From NCBI GenBank assembly GCA_007127935.1, contig SKYL01000239.1, forward strand, positions 1 through 5,536: a DNA stretch of 5,536 bases, read 5' to 3'. A program made the position numbers and the translations under genes. A model generated the notes under the pieces. The model saw only the letters and a list, made by a program, of their open reading frames with translations. It made no database searches and had not been told where the DNA came from. How positions within the stretch are numbered: the first letter of the stretch is position 1; each line of letters starts with the position of its first letter. Shown here piece by piece: positions 1 through 5,536 of this stretch. Origin of the DNA: Halorhodospira sp. (lineage in GTDB: Bacteria; Pseudomonadota; Gammaproteobacteria; Nitrococcales; Halorhodospiraceae).

Positions 1-864
1 CAGTCCGTCGGGCGTCCCTCTCAAGATGTGGACCATGAAGTGGGCCGGCACCTCACCGACGCAGATCAGCGCCTCCCCTTCACACCGGATCGGATCACGA
101 ACCACGATCTCCCCGTCCGGCTTGACCAGCCCGAAGGGGTACGCCTTGGCAACGTCGAAGAAGCGATCCGCACCCACGGCGGCGGCGCTGTCCGCCTCCA
201 ACACTTCGCGATAGACCTCCAGCGCCGGCCGGAAGTCGAGGGCGTGAATCACATTGTCCCGCGCCTCGGTGACCAGAAACGGACCGGCGAAGGGGCGCCA
301 ACCGTGCTCCACCCCCACCACCGCCGTCCACGGCAGGGCCACCAGTTGGGCACAGTCTCCCCGCAGCCCCCTGCGGGTGAAGAGGCACGGCCGCTGGACC
401 AGGTCCAGGGAGCCGGCCCCGCCGCCGAAATAGATGGGATCTGGACCGAAGCAATCGTAGACGCCGTCGAGGAAGGTGGCGATGCGCGAGGCGAGCCCGT
501 CCACCACCAGCAGCATGGAGGCGGCGCCGCGCAGCTCCGCCGCCGCTGTCTCCAGGTGCGTGGCAAAGTCGATTTCGGGATCGCTCAAGCCGGTCACCTC
601 GCGGACCTGCACCGGTGCGTCGAGGCCGACGATAATGCTGCCCTGGGAGAGGGTCTGCCCACCGTGAACGAGGCGGGGAAAGATGCCGCCAAAAACAGGC
701 AGCGGCAAGGCTTGCAGGTGCCCGTCCACCGCCGCCGGGGTCAGCCCGTTGCCATCGCAGGCCAACACCAGCAGAGCGCGGGCGCCGGAGGCGGCGGCGG
801 CCTTCAAGTGCGCGAGAAAGGCCCCGCAATCCCCCTGCTCTTCAACCCAGACCGCCCCCTCCAT
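1..864 (-). CDS. FIST-domain sensory protein (NosP/VpsV-like family), 3' end outside the window
   Basis: This reading frame is open from an ATG at 864 to the window edge, giving 288 residues without a stop. The FIST family is a cytoplasmic sensor of small ligands; some members (NosP) bind haem and sense nitric oxide. Residues about 28-205 fit FIST_N: a hydrophobic strand (ALLVLACDG, 30-38), PVFGGIF at 56-62, MLLVVDG at 117-123 and the glycine-rich FGGGAGS at 146-152. The conserved-looking segment EHGWRPFAGPF (186-196) is followed by ALEVYREVL (214-222), which opens FIST_C. Family members are usually near 380-400 residues, so roughly 100 are missing. There is no signal peptide or membrane segment. 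The start is supported by a purine-rich AGGGGGG ending six bases upstream, overlapping the stop of the diguanylate cyclase gene 11 bases away, which suggests co-translation. Family assignment is from recognised motifs; haem binding is not shown by the sequence. Confidence 0.85.
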   Translation of the reverse strand, partial: MEGAVWVEEQGDCGAFLAHLKAAAASGARALLVLACDGNGLTPAAVDGHLQALPLPVFGGIFPRLVHGGQTLSQGSIIVGLDAPVQVREVTGLSDPEIDFATHLETAAAELRGAASMLLVVDGLASRIATFLDGVYDCFGPDPIYFGGGAGSLDLVQRPCLFTRRGLRGDCAQLVALPWTAVVGVEHGWRPFAGPFLVTEARDNVIHALDFRPALEVYREVLEADSAAAVGADRFFDVAKAYPFGLVKPDGEIVVRDPIRCEGEALICVGEVPAHFMVHILRGTPDGL

Positions 865-875
865 GGTCCACCCCC

Positions 876-2576
876 CTACCGCGTTACGCCGTCACAGCCA
901 AGCCCGTAAAAACAGCACTGCATACGCCCGGCCTGCTTAGCGGCGTACATGGCGGTATCGGCGGCGCTGGTGAGGGCATCGGGGGTGCGGCCGTGCTCGG
1001 GGTAGAGGGCAATGCCGATGCTGACGCCGACGCGGACCGTTTGCCCCTCCACACGCAGCGGCTCCGGCACCTGTGCCAGGATCTTCTCGGCTACCGCCTG
1101 GGCCGCCCGACGACCCATCTTGGGGTGGATCTCGTCGATGAGGATGACAAACTCATCACCACCCAGACGGCATACGGTATCGGAGGCGCGCACGCAGCCG
1201 ATCAAGCGCTGGGCCACCTCCTTCAACACCCAGTCGCCGGCGTCGTGGCCAAGATCGTCATTGATCGGTTTGAAGCCGTCGAGGTCGAGGAAGAGCACCG
1301 CCACGGCGTGGCGGCCGCGCCGGGCGTGGGTCAGGGCCTGGGTCAGGCGATCGGCCAACAGCACCCGGTTCGGCAGGCCGGTGAGCGAGTCGTGGTTTGC
1401 CATGTGCTTGAGGCGGGCCTCGATCTGCTTGTGCTCGGTGATATCGAGGAATACCGCCATGTACCGCTCCACCCGCCCCTCCCGGTCGTAGATGGCGCTG
1501 ATGCTGAGCCACTCCGGGTAGATGGTGTGATCCTTGCGCCGGTTCCAGACCTCGCCGTGCCACTGCCCCTTGGCCAGCAAGGATTGCCACATCTCGGCAT
1601 AGAACTCGCGGCTGTGTTTGCCGGAGTGGAGGATGCTCGGCCTCTTGCCATGCACCTCCTCCAGCGTATATCCGGTGATGCGGGTAAAGGCCGGGTTGAC
1701 CATCTGGATGGTGCCGTCGGGGTCGGTGGCCATGATGCCGTTGGCGCTGGCCTCCACCAGCTTGGCGGCGAAACGCAACTCCGATTCCATGGCCTTGCGT
1801 TCGGCGATCTCCTGGAAAGCGGTCACCACACCGGCCATTCGCCCCTCATCGTCGATCAGCGGCGCCGCCACGTAGGCCACCTGCGACAATGTTCCGTCGC
1901 GGCGGACAAAGACATCGTCCTCCGTCCGGTAGACCTCCCCCCGTGCGGCCACCTCCAGCACCGGACAGCGCTCCGACGGGTAGTTCGTGCCATCCGGGTA
2001 GTGATGGTGGATGGCGTCGTGGACGATCCGGCCGAGCAGTTCCTCCTCACGCCACCCAAGAAGACGCTCCGCCTCGGGGTTCATGAAGGTGAGTCGGCCT
2101 TCCCGGTCCATGACGAAGAGTCCCTCACCCAGGGCCGAGGTGATCTGGCGCAGCCGATTCTCCCCATCGCGCAGGGCCCGCAACGTCGTCACCAGATGGA
2201 CTGCCGAACGGACCCGGACCAACAGTTCCTGGCGGGTATACGGCTTGGTGATGTAATCCATGGCCCCGGCGGAAAAAGCGGAGGCCAGCGATGTGGGATC
2301 CCGCTCGGCGGTGATCATGATCACCGCGATGTCGGGTAGACGGGGGTCGGCCTTGATCCGCCGGCAAGTAGCGATGCCGTCCTCATCCGGCATATGGACG
2401 TCGAGCAGGACCACCCCAATATCGGAACCGCGCCCATTGGCGGTCGCAATGCCGAGCGCGGCGTACGCCTCCTCCGCCGATCCAGCGTTGACGATATCCC
2501 CGAACCCCTCCTTCTCCAACAACCGGTGCGCCAGCACCCGCTCGTCGGGATTGTCGTCGACGATCAACAGCTTCAT
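876..2576 (-). CDS. Response regulator diguanylate cyclase, REC-PAS-PAS-GGDEF
   Basis: A 566-residue cytoplasmic response regulator predicted to make c-di-GMP from two GTP when its receiver is phosphorylated. REC covers about 1-125: acidic pair D7/D8, phosphoacceptor D59 in LLDVHMPDEDG, T89 and K111 (TKPY). A linker helix leads to PAS1 (about 140-260) and PAS2 (about 268-382), ending in the typical DITEHK. GGDEF covers about 389-556: HDSLTGLPNR (395-404), DLDGFKPIND (431-440), an intact GGDEF at 472-476 and an I-site RASD at 463-466, five residues before it, so product inhibition is expected. There is no EAL domain. I chose ATG 2576 because REC domains start with MKLLIVDD-like sequence; a GTG at 2585 would add three residues, and an in-frame TGA lies just upstream of that. 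The ribosome site is weak (GGTGG). It lies 57 bases after hpt and 11 bases before the FIST gene. The ligands of the PAS domains are unknown. Confidence 0.95.
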   Translation of the reverse strand: MKLLIVDDNPDERVLAHRLLEKEGFGDIVNAGSAEEAYAALGIATANGRGSDIGVVLLDVHMPDEDGIATCRRIKADPRLPDIAVIMITAERDPTSLASAFSAGAMDYITKPYTRQELLVRVRSAVHLVTTLRALRDGENRLRQITSALGEGLFVMDREGRLTFMNPEAERLLGWREEELLGRIVHDAIHHHYPDGTNYPSERCPVLEVAARGEVYRTEDDVFVRRDGTLSQVAYVAAPLIDDEGRMAGVVTAFQEIAERKAMESELRFAAKLVEASANGIMATDPDGTIQMVNPAFTRITGYTLEEVHGKRPSILHSGKHSREFYAEMWQSLLAKGQWHGEVWNRRKDHTIYPEWLSISAIYDREGRVERYMAVFLDITEHKQIEARLKHMANHDSLTGLPNRVLLADRLTQALTHARRGRHAVAVLFLDLDGFKPINDDLGHDAGDWVLKEVAQRLIGCVRASDTVCRLGGDEFVILIDEIHPKMGRRAAQAVAEKILAQVPEPLRVEGQTVRVGVSIGIALYPEHGRTPDALTSAADTAMYAAKQAGRMQCCFYGLGCDGVTR

Positions 2577-2633
2577 GGGTACCACCGGTCACTGGGCCAA
2601 GTCAGACACGGGAGCGCAAAGTCCTCCAAGACT

Positions 2634-2954
2634 TCAATCGGACTCCCGGGGAACCACTTTCACCTGGGCGATGTACCGTTCCAATTCGTCGATCCACACA
2701 TTGATCGACGCCAGATCCGCAGCCCGGGCTGCCTCGCCCATTCGCATGCCGATATCGGAGACGGCTTCCAGCCCGTATCCACCGCCGCTGCCGCGCAACT
2801 GGTGGGCGATATTCCGGACGGCCACGAAATCGCGGGCCACCGCGGCCTCGCGCAGATCGTGGATATCCTTCTTACGGTTCTCAATATAACCCGGAATGAG
2901 ATCGATGATGTCGGGGTCCACGGGGACCACACGGGGCGATGGCGAATCGGTCAC
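2634..2954 (-). CDS. Stand-alone Hpt (histidine phosphotransfer) protein
   Basis: A 106-residue acidic, mostly helical protein matching single-domain Hpt phosphocarriers, which shuttle phosphate between a hybrid kinase receiver and a response regulator. The phosphorylatable histidine is H51 in AHQLRGSGGGYGLEAV (50-65), which fits the family pattern AHxLKGxxxxxG; the helix before it contains NRKKDIHDLREAA. Helices after residue 66 (VSDIGMRMGEAA, LASINVWIDELERYI) complete the bundle. The start is the GTG at 2954: a strong AGGAG lies seven bases upstream, and the resulting protein has a normal short N-terminus before VDPDIIDLIPGYIENR. A TTG at 3023 keeps the frame open but adds an arginine-rich tail with no family support. 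An ATG at 2962 is in another frame. The gene leads a probable operon with the diguanylate cyclase regulator, its natural phosphate partner. No cognate kinase is visible. Confidence 0.88.
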   Translation of the reverse strand: MTDSPSPRVVPVDPDIIDLIPGYIENRKKDIHDLREAAVARDFVAVRNIAHQLRGSGGGYGLEAVSDIGMRMGEAARAADLASINVWIDELERYIAQVKVVPRESD

Positions 2955-2959
2955 TCTGC

Positions 2960-2974
2960 ATCTCCTCTCCTCCG
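2960..2974 (-). promoter_or_regulatory. Strong ribosome binding site that sets the hpt GTG start
   Basis: The minus strand reads GGAGGAGAGGAG followed by ATGCAGA and then GTG at 2954. AGGAG lies seven bases before the GTG, an ideal distance. The ATG directly abutting the purine tract is too close to it and opens an unrelated frame, so GTG is preferred. Confidence 0.65.
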
Positions 2975-3000
2975 GCGGCCTGAGGGGAAGGGACCGCCGG
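2972..3000 (-). promoter_or_regulatory. Hairpin abutting the hpt ribosome binding site
   Basis: The arms CCGGCGG (2972-2978 on the plus strand) and CCGCCGG (2994-3000) form a perfect seven-pair G-C stem with a 15-base loop. In the minus-strand transcript the 3' arm runs straight into the purine-rich GGAGGAGAGGAG ahead of the GTG start, sharing its first two bases (GG). There is no T run after it, so it is not an intrinsic terminator; it may influence hpt translation. Chance formation in GC-rich DNA cannot be excluded. Confidence 0.4.
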
Positions 3001-3057
3001 GGCTCCGCCCTCTTGCGGCGCAACCCTTTTCGTTATTTGAATCAGAACCCGCCCGGC

Positions 3058-3086
3058 AGTTTATGGGAACTCCACAACCCAATCAA
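3058..3086 (-). promoter_or_regulatory. Candidate sigma-70-like promoter for the hpt-diguanylate cyclase-FIST operon
   Basis: On the minus strand TTGATT (3081-3086) and TAAACT (3058-3063) are separated by 17 bases, each matching four of six consensus positions. They lie just after the MCP stop and about 100 bases before the hpt start, in a locally AT-richer stretch. I see no clear terminator after the MCP gene, so read-through from it is also possible. Confidence 0.3.
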
Positions 3087-3106
3087 CACCAGCGCGCCCT
3101 CGAGTC

Positions 3107-4762
3107 CTATACCTGAAACCGCCCCACCAGGTCCCGCAGGTGCTGCGCCAGGCGCGCCAACTCCTCGCTGGCGGTGGCCGTCTGTTCCGCCCCCTGGGCG
3201 GTCTGGTGGGCCACTTGGCTGATGGCGGTGATGCCGCGGTTCATCTCATCGGCGACGTTGGCCTGCTCCTCGGCCGCGCTGGCGATGTGGGTGTTCATGT
3301 CCTTGATGTGCTTGACCGCCCCCGAAATGGCCTCCAGGGCCTCGCCGGTCTCCGCCGCCTGCTCCACGGTGGAGGCGGTCCGGCTCTGGCCGGCCTTCAT
3401 CACCTCCACCGACTGGACCGCCCGCTCCTGGAGGCGCTGGATCACCTCCTCGATCTCGTGGGTCGACTCCTGGACCCGCTGGGCCAATGAGCGGACCTCA
3501 TCGGCCACCACCGCGAACCCGCGCCCCTGATCCCCGGCCCGGGCCGCCTCGATGGCCGCGTTGAGGGCCAACAGGTTGGTCTGCTCCGCCACGCCCTTGA
3601 TGACATCCAGCACCGTGCCGATGTTCTCGCTGTCCTGCTCCAACTCGTGGATCACGTCGGCGACCCGCTCGATATCCCGGGCCAGTTCCTCCACCGCGCG
3701 GGCCGCCCCCTTGACCACCGCCGCGCCCTTGCCGGTCTGGTCGTCGGCGTGCTGCGCCGCCGAGGACGCCTCGGCGGCGTTACGGGCCACCTCCTGAACC
3801 GTCGCGCTCATCTGGTTCATCGCCGTGGCGATCTGGTCGATCTCTTCCTGCTGCTGCCGGATGCCGGTGTTGGTCTGCTCGGTGACGGCGGAGGTCTGCT
3901 CCGCCGCGCTGGCCAACTGGTCGGCGGCGCCGCCGATCTCGCGGACCACCCCGGAAAACCGCTCCGCCATCGCGTTGAAGGCGACCGCCACCCGGGCCAG
4001 TTCATCGCTGCCGACCACCCGGGCGCGGCTGTCCAACCGCCCCTCGGCCATGGTCCCGGCGGCCCGTTCCAAATCGGCGACACCGCCGACGATACCGCGA
4101 ATGGTCACCCAGGCCAGCCCGATCCCCATTGCGATGCCACCCAGGATCAGGACCGCGAAGAGGATCAGATTGCGCTGGTAGGCGGCCTGTTGTGCATCGT
4201 AATGCTCCGCCGCCACCCGCAGCTGCAGTTGCATCAACTGCTCCGCCACCTCCCGCGCCGCCTGGAACCGCGGATTCACCTCATCCAGCACCAAGCGGTT
4301 GGCGCCGCGATAGTCACCCTGCTCCAGTGCCGCCACCGCCGGCAGCAGCCCTTCCCGGACGAAGGCCCCGCGCACCGTGGCGAACTCCTCGGCCAGGCGC
4401 GCCTCTTCCGGGGTCAGATAGGTGGCCATGTACGCCTCGGCGATGGCGGTGATCCGCTCGATATTGGCGCGGATCCGGTCGGTGTGCCGAGAGAGCGGAT
4501 GGTCGTGCATTCGGGCCAGACTCGATGCCGGATCGTGTTGGAGGGCCAACAGCGTCTCCGCCCGGTTGTCCTGCATCAGGTCGATGATCTGCGCCAGTTG
4601 GCCGGTGGGGATCAGCCGGTCTTCATAGACGGTATCCAGCGTACGGTCCGCCTGCTGCATGGAGATCAGCCCCATGGCTCCGATAAACACCATCAGGGCG
4701 GCGGCAAAGACCACTTGAAGGATCAGGCGGGACCGAATGGTGAGACGGTGGAGGAGATGCAT
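3107..4762 (-). CDS. Methyl-accepting chemotaxis protein with four-helix-type periplasmic sensor, HAMP and signalling domain
   Basis: A 551-residue chemoreceptor that would control CheA through CheW. TM1 is about 12-34, a helical periplasmic region about 35-196 (no cache or PAS motifs, so a four-helix-bundle type sensor is most likely), TM2 about 198-220, then HAMP about 218-272. The long coiled coil carries the invariant hairpin tip EQTNLLALNAAIEAARAGDQ (393-412) followed by GRGFAVVADEVRSLA (413-427). Glutamate/glutamine pairs such as AEQTS (287-291) and AEEQ (497-500) are candidate methylation sites. The C-terminus ends GRFQV, with no NWETF-type tether for CheR/CheB. The ATG at 4762 was chosen because GGAG lies eight bases upstream and the TM1 then sits near the N-terminus; an in-frame ATG at 4783 lacks a ribosome site and upstream codons add sequence with no family match. 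It may signal in chemotaxis or in a sensory branch linked to the downstream Hpt/diguanylate cyclase genes; the ligand is not predictable. Confidence 0.95.
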   Translation of the reverse strand: MHLLHRLTIRSRLILQVVFAAALMVFIGAMGLISMQQADRTLDTVYEDRLIPTGQLAQIIDLMQDNRAETLLALQHDPASSLARMHDHPLSRHTDRIRANIERITAIAEAYMATYLTPEEARLAEEFATVRGAFVREGLLPAVAALEQGDYRGANRLVLDEVNPRFQAAREVAEQLMQLQLRVAAEHYDAQQAAYQRNLILFAVLILGGIAMGIGLAWVTIRGIVGGVADLERAAGTMAEGRLDSRARVVGSDELARVAVAFNAMAERFSGVVREIGGAADQLASAAEQTSAVTEQTNTGIRQQQEEIDQIATAMNQMSATVQEVARNAAEASSAAQHADDQTGKGAAVVKGAARAVEELARDIERVADVIHELEQDSENIGTVLDVIKGVAEQTNLLALNAAIEAARAGDQGRGFAVVADEVRSLAQRVQESTHEIEEVIQRLQERAVQSVEVMKAGQSRTASTVEQAAETGEALEAISGAVKHIKDMNTHIASAAEEQANVADEMNRGITAISQVAHQTAQGAEQTATASEELARLAQHLRDLVGRFQV

Positions 4763-4875
4763 AAGGGGGGCTCCATTAAACATGCATATGTACGAAACGA
4801 ATTGGCTTGTACCAAAAATAACCATGTCGCACAAGCAGGATTAACAGAGCCCGGAATTACAAGTCATAACAAACA
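4763..4875 (-). promoter_or_regulatory. AT-rich leader and likely promoter region of the MCP gene
   Basis: This stretch is clearly richer in A and T than the surrounding genes and sits just ahead of the MCP start, so it probably holds the promoter. The best sigma-70-like pair I can find on the minus strand is TTGTGC (4828-4833) and TACAAG (4805-4810) with a 17-base spacer; the first hexamer matches only three of six consensus positions and the second four of six. I found no convincing sigma-28 or sigma-54 motif. GGAG near 4771-4774 is the ribosome site. Confidence 0.35.
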
Positions 4876-4891
4876 GCCCGCCATCTCGGGC
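4865..4891 (-). terminator. Possible rho-independent terminator after lysS
   Basis: On the minus strand the hairpin GCCCG-AGATGG-CGGGC (4891 to 4876) is followed directly by the T-rich tail TGTTTGTTATG (4875 to 4865). The stem is only five pairs, but all are G-C. It lies between lysS and the MCP gene and could end lysS transcription. The same hairpin occurs in the second copy of the direct repeat (4915-4930), where the tail is not T-rich. Confidence 0.4.
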
Positions 4892-4908
4892 ATGGCCGTC
4901 ACCCGTCA
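4876..4908. repeat. Direct repeat, copy 1 (33 bases)
   Basis: It begins GCCCGCCATCTCGGGC and ends CACCCGTCA. It matches copy 2, 39 bases away, at 31 of 33 positions (differences at 4899 and 4903). Each copy contains two overlapping small inverted repeats: GCCCG/CGGGC with a 6-base loop and GCCAT/ATGGC with a 7-base loop. Confidence 0.85.
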
Positions 4909-4914
4909 CGAACG

Positions 4915-4947
4915 GCCCGCCATCTCGGGCATGGCCGCCACTCGTCA
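4915..4947. repeat. Direct repeat, copy 2 (33 bases), running into the palindrome
   Basis: Second copy of the 33-base unit starting at 4876. Its last nine bases (CACTCGTCA, 4939-4947) are also the outer left end of the large palindrome, so the direct repeat and the palindromic element share sequence. Confidence 0.85.
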
Positions 4948-5025
4948 TCGCGAGGAGCGTAGCGACGTGGCGATCCACACGTACACTGGATCGCCACGGG
5001 CCTCCGGCCCTCGCGATGACGGGTG
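4939..5025. repeat. Large imperfect palindrome, REP/MITE-like dispersed element
   Basis: Outer arms CACTCGTCATCGCGAGG (4939-4955) and its complement at 5009-5025 pair over 17 positions with one G-T wobble. Inner arms CGTGGCGATCCA (4966-4977) and TGGATCGCCACG (4987-4998) pair perfectly over 12 with a 9-base loop. Between them the left side reads AGCGTAGCGA and the right side has the small hairpin GGGCCTCCGGCCC (4998-5010), so the folded form is branched. The core (CGTCATCGCGAGGAGCG, then AGCGACGTGGCGATCCA) is a type of dispersed palindrome I recognise from many bacterial genomes; its plus-strand translation gives the familiar spurious peptide EERSDVAIH. It is too short to code for a transposase. 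Confidence 0.85.
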
Positions 5026-5057
5026 AAAGCGTGGATCAGAGATGGATCGTCCCGGGC

Positions 5058-5536
5058 TCAGCCGGCCTCGGGGCGCATCGCCGGGAAGAGCAGCACGTCG
5101 CGGATGGAGGCGCAGCCGGCAAAGAACATCACCAGCCGATCGATGCCGATGCCCTCCCCGGCGGTGGGAGGCAGCCCATACTCCAGGGCGCGGATGAAGT
5201 CGGCGTCGTAGTGCATCGCCTCGTCGTCGCCGGCGGCGCGCTCTGCGGCCTGGGCGCGGAAGCGCTCGGCCTGGTCCTCGGCGTCGTTCAGCTCGGAGAA
5301 GCCGTTGGCGATCTCCCGCCCGCCGACGATCAACTCGAAGCGCTCGGTGAAGAACGGGTCGTCGTCCCGCGGCCGGGCCAGCGGCGAGACCTCCTTGGGG
5401 TAGTCGGTGACGAAGACCGGCCCCTGGAGCCGGTGCTCCGCGGTCTCCTCGAAGAGCAGGGCGAGGATCTTGCCCAGACCGTCACCGGCCTTGACCTCGA
5501 TGCCCCGGGCCGCGGCGGCCGCCGCCGCGCTCTCCC
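5058..5536 (-). CDS. lysS: Lysyl-tRNA synthetase (class II), C-terminal part; 5' end outside the window
   Basis: The last 158 residues of class II lysyl-tRNA synthetase, which activates lysine with ATP and charges tRNA-Lys in the cytoplasm. Visible landmarks in order: VFVTDYPKEVSPLAR, DPFFTERFELIVGGREIANG, FSELNDAEDQAERF, AGDDEAMHYDADFIRALEYG, and class II motif 3, LPPTAGEGIGIDRLVM, ending IRDVLLFPAMRPEAG. These match the Escherichia coli LysS C-terminus closely as I recall it (GREIANGFSELNDAEDQA, LPPTAG.GIGIDR, IRDVILFPAMRP), including the lysine-pocket segment. The glutamate in GEGIGIDR replaces the leucine of the E. coli enzyme, a variation I regard as ordinary. The frame is open to the window edge, so the OB-fold anticodon-binding domain and motifs 1 and 2 lie outside. 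It is upstream of the MCP gene on the same strand but is separated by 295 bases with repeats, and is probably a separate transcription unit. Confidence 0.97.
   Translation of the reverse strand, partial: ESAAAAAAARGIEVKAGDGLGKILALLFEETAEHRLQGPVFVTDYPKEVSPLARPRDDDPFFTERFELIVGGREIANGFSELNDAEDQAERFRAQAAERAAGDDEAMHYDADFIRALEYGLPPTAGEGIGIDRLVMFFAGCASIRDVLLFPAMRPEAG

Noticed and set aside
95..829. Minus-strand open frame of 244 codons
   Set aside because: It overlaps the FIST gene in another frame, is arginine- and glycine-rich and has no family motifs.
28..909. Plus-strand open frame of 293 codons
   Set aside because: It lies antisense to the FIST gene, its translation is low-complexity (rich in G, P, R, H) and it matches no family; the minus-strand frame has clear FIST motifs.
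993..2339. Plus-strand open frame of 448 codons
   Set aside because: It is the antisense shadow of the REC-PAS-PAS-GGDEF gene, a common effect of GC-rich codon use; no recognisable domain.
2634..3023. Longer Hpt protein starting at TTG 3023
   Set aside because: The extra 23 residues are arginine-rich, TTG has no ribosome site, and GTG 2954 has an ideally spaced one.
3013..3023. Small inverted repeat TTGC/GCAA followed by CCCTTTT on the plus strand
   Set aside because: A four-pair stem is too weak for a terminator, and no plus-strand gene ends here.
4876..4947. Two short repeats as a possible CRISPR array
   Set aside because: Only two copies, with a six-base gap between them, no cas genes, and the second copy merges with a palindrome.
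3647..5026. Plus-strand open frame of 459 codons
   Set aside because: Antisense to the MCP gene and running into the repeat region, where its C-terminus is simply the translated palindrome (EERSDVAIH), a known sign of a spurious protein.
4835..5057. Structured RNA gene or riboswitch in the lysS-MCP gap
   Set aside because: The strong folding is explained by the palindromic repeat; I recognise no tRNA, riboswitch or known small RNA signature, including no lysine riboswitch or GEMM-type motif.

Overview
The window comes from a GC-rich bacterium, most likely a member of the Pseudomonadota. The lysyl-tRNA synthetase tail resembles the Escherichia coli LysS C-terminus closely from memory, which leans gammaproteobacterial, but this placement is tentative. 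All five genes I can support lie on the minus strand, so the window reads biologically from its right end to its left end. Both outer genes are cut by the window edges.

In transcription order: the C-terminal part of lysS (5058-5536, a housekeeping gene); a 295-base gap (4763-5057) holding a large imperfect palindrome, two 33-base direct repeats 39 bases apart, a possible lysS terminator and an AT-rich leader; a membrane chemoreceptor (MCP, 3107-4762); a 152-base gap with a possible promoter and a hairpin next to a strong ribosome binding site; a small stand-alone histidine phosphotransfer (Hpt) protein starting at GTG (2634-2954); a response regulator with REC-PAS-PAS-GGDEF architecture (876-2576); and, 11 bases further on, a FIST-domain sensor (1-864) that runs off the left edge.

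The last three genes look like one operon: an Hpt phosphocarrier, a diguanylate cyclase with a phosphorylatable receiver, and a FIST sensor. No histidine kinase is visible, although Hpt and REC both need a phosphate source. The FIST family includes the haem-based nitric oxide sensors called NosP and Vibrio VpsV, which act with (hybrid) kinases, Hpt proteins and c-di-GMP output. My working model is a FIST-controlled phosphorelay feeding c-di-GMP synthesis, with its kinase beyond position 1 or elsewhere in the genome. The MCP just upstream may sense a related cue but has its own leader. Every domain family here is known; what may be new is the particular arrangement and the ligand.
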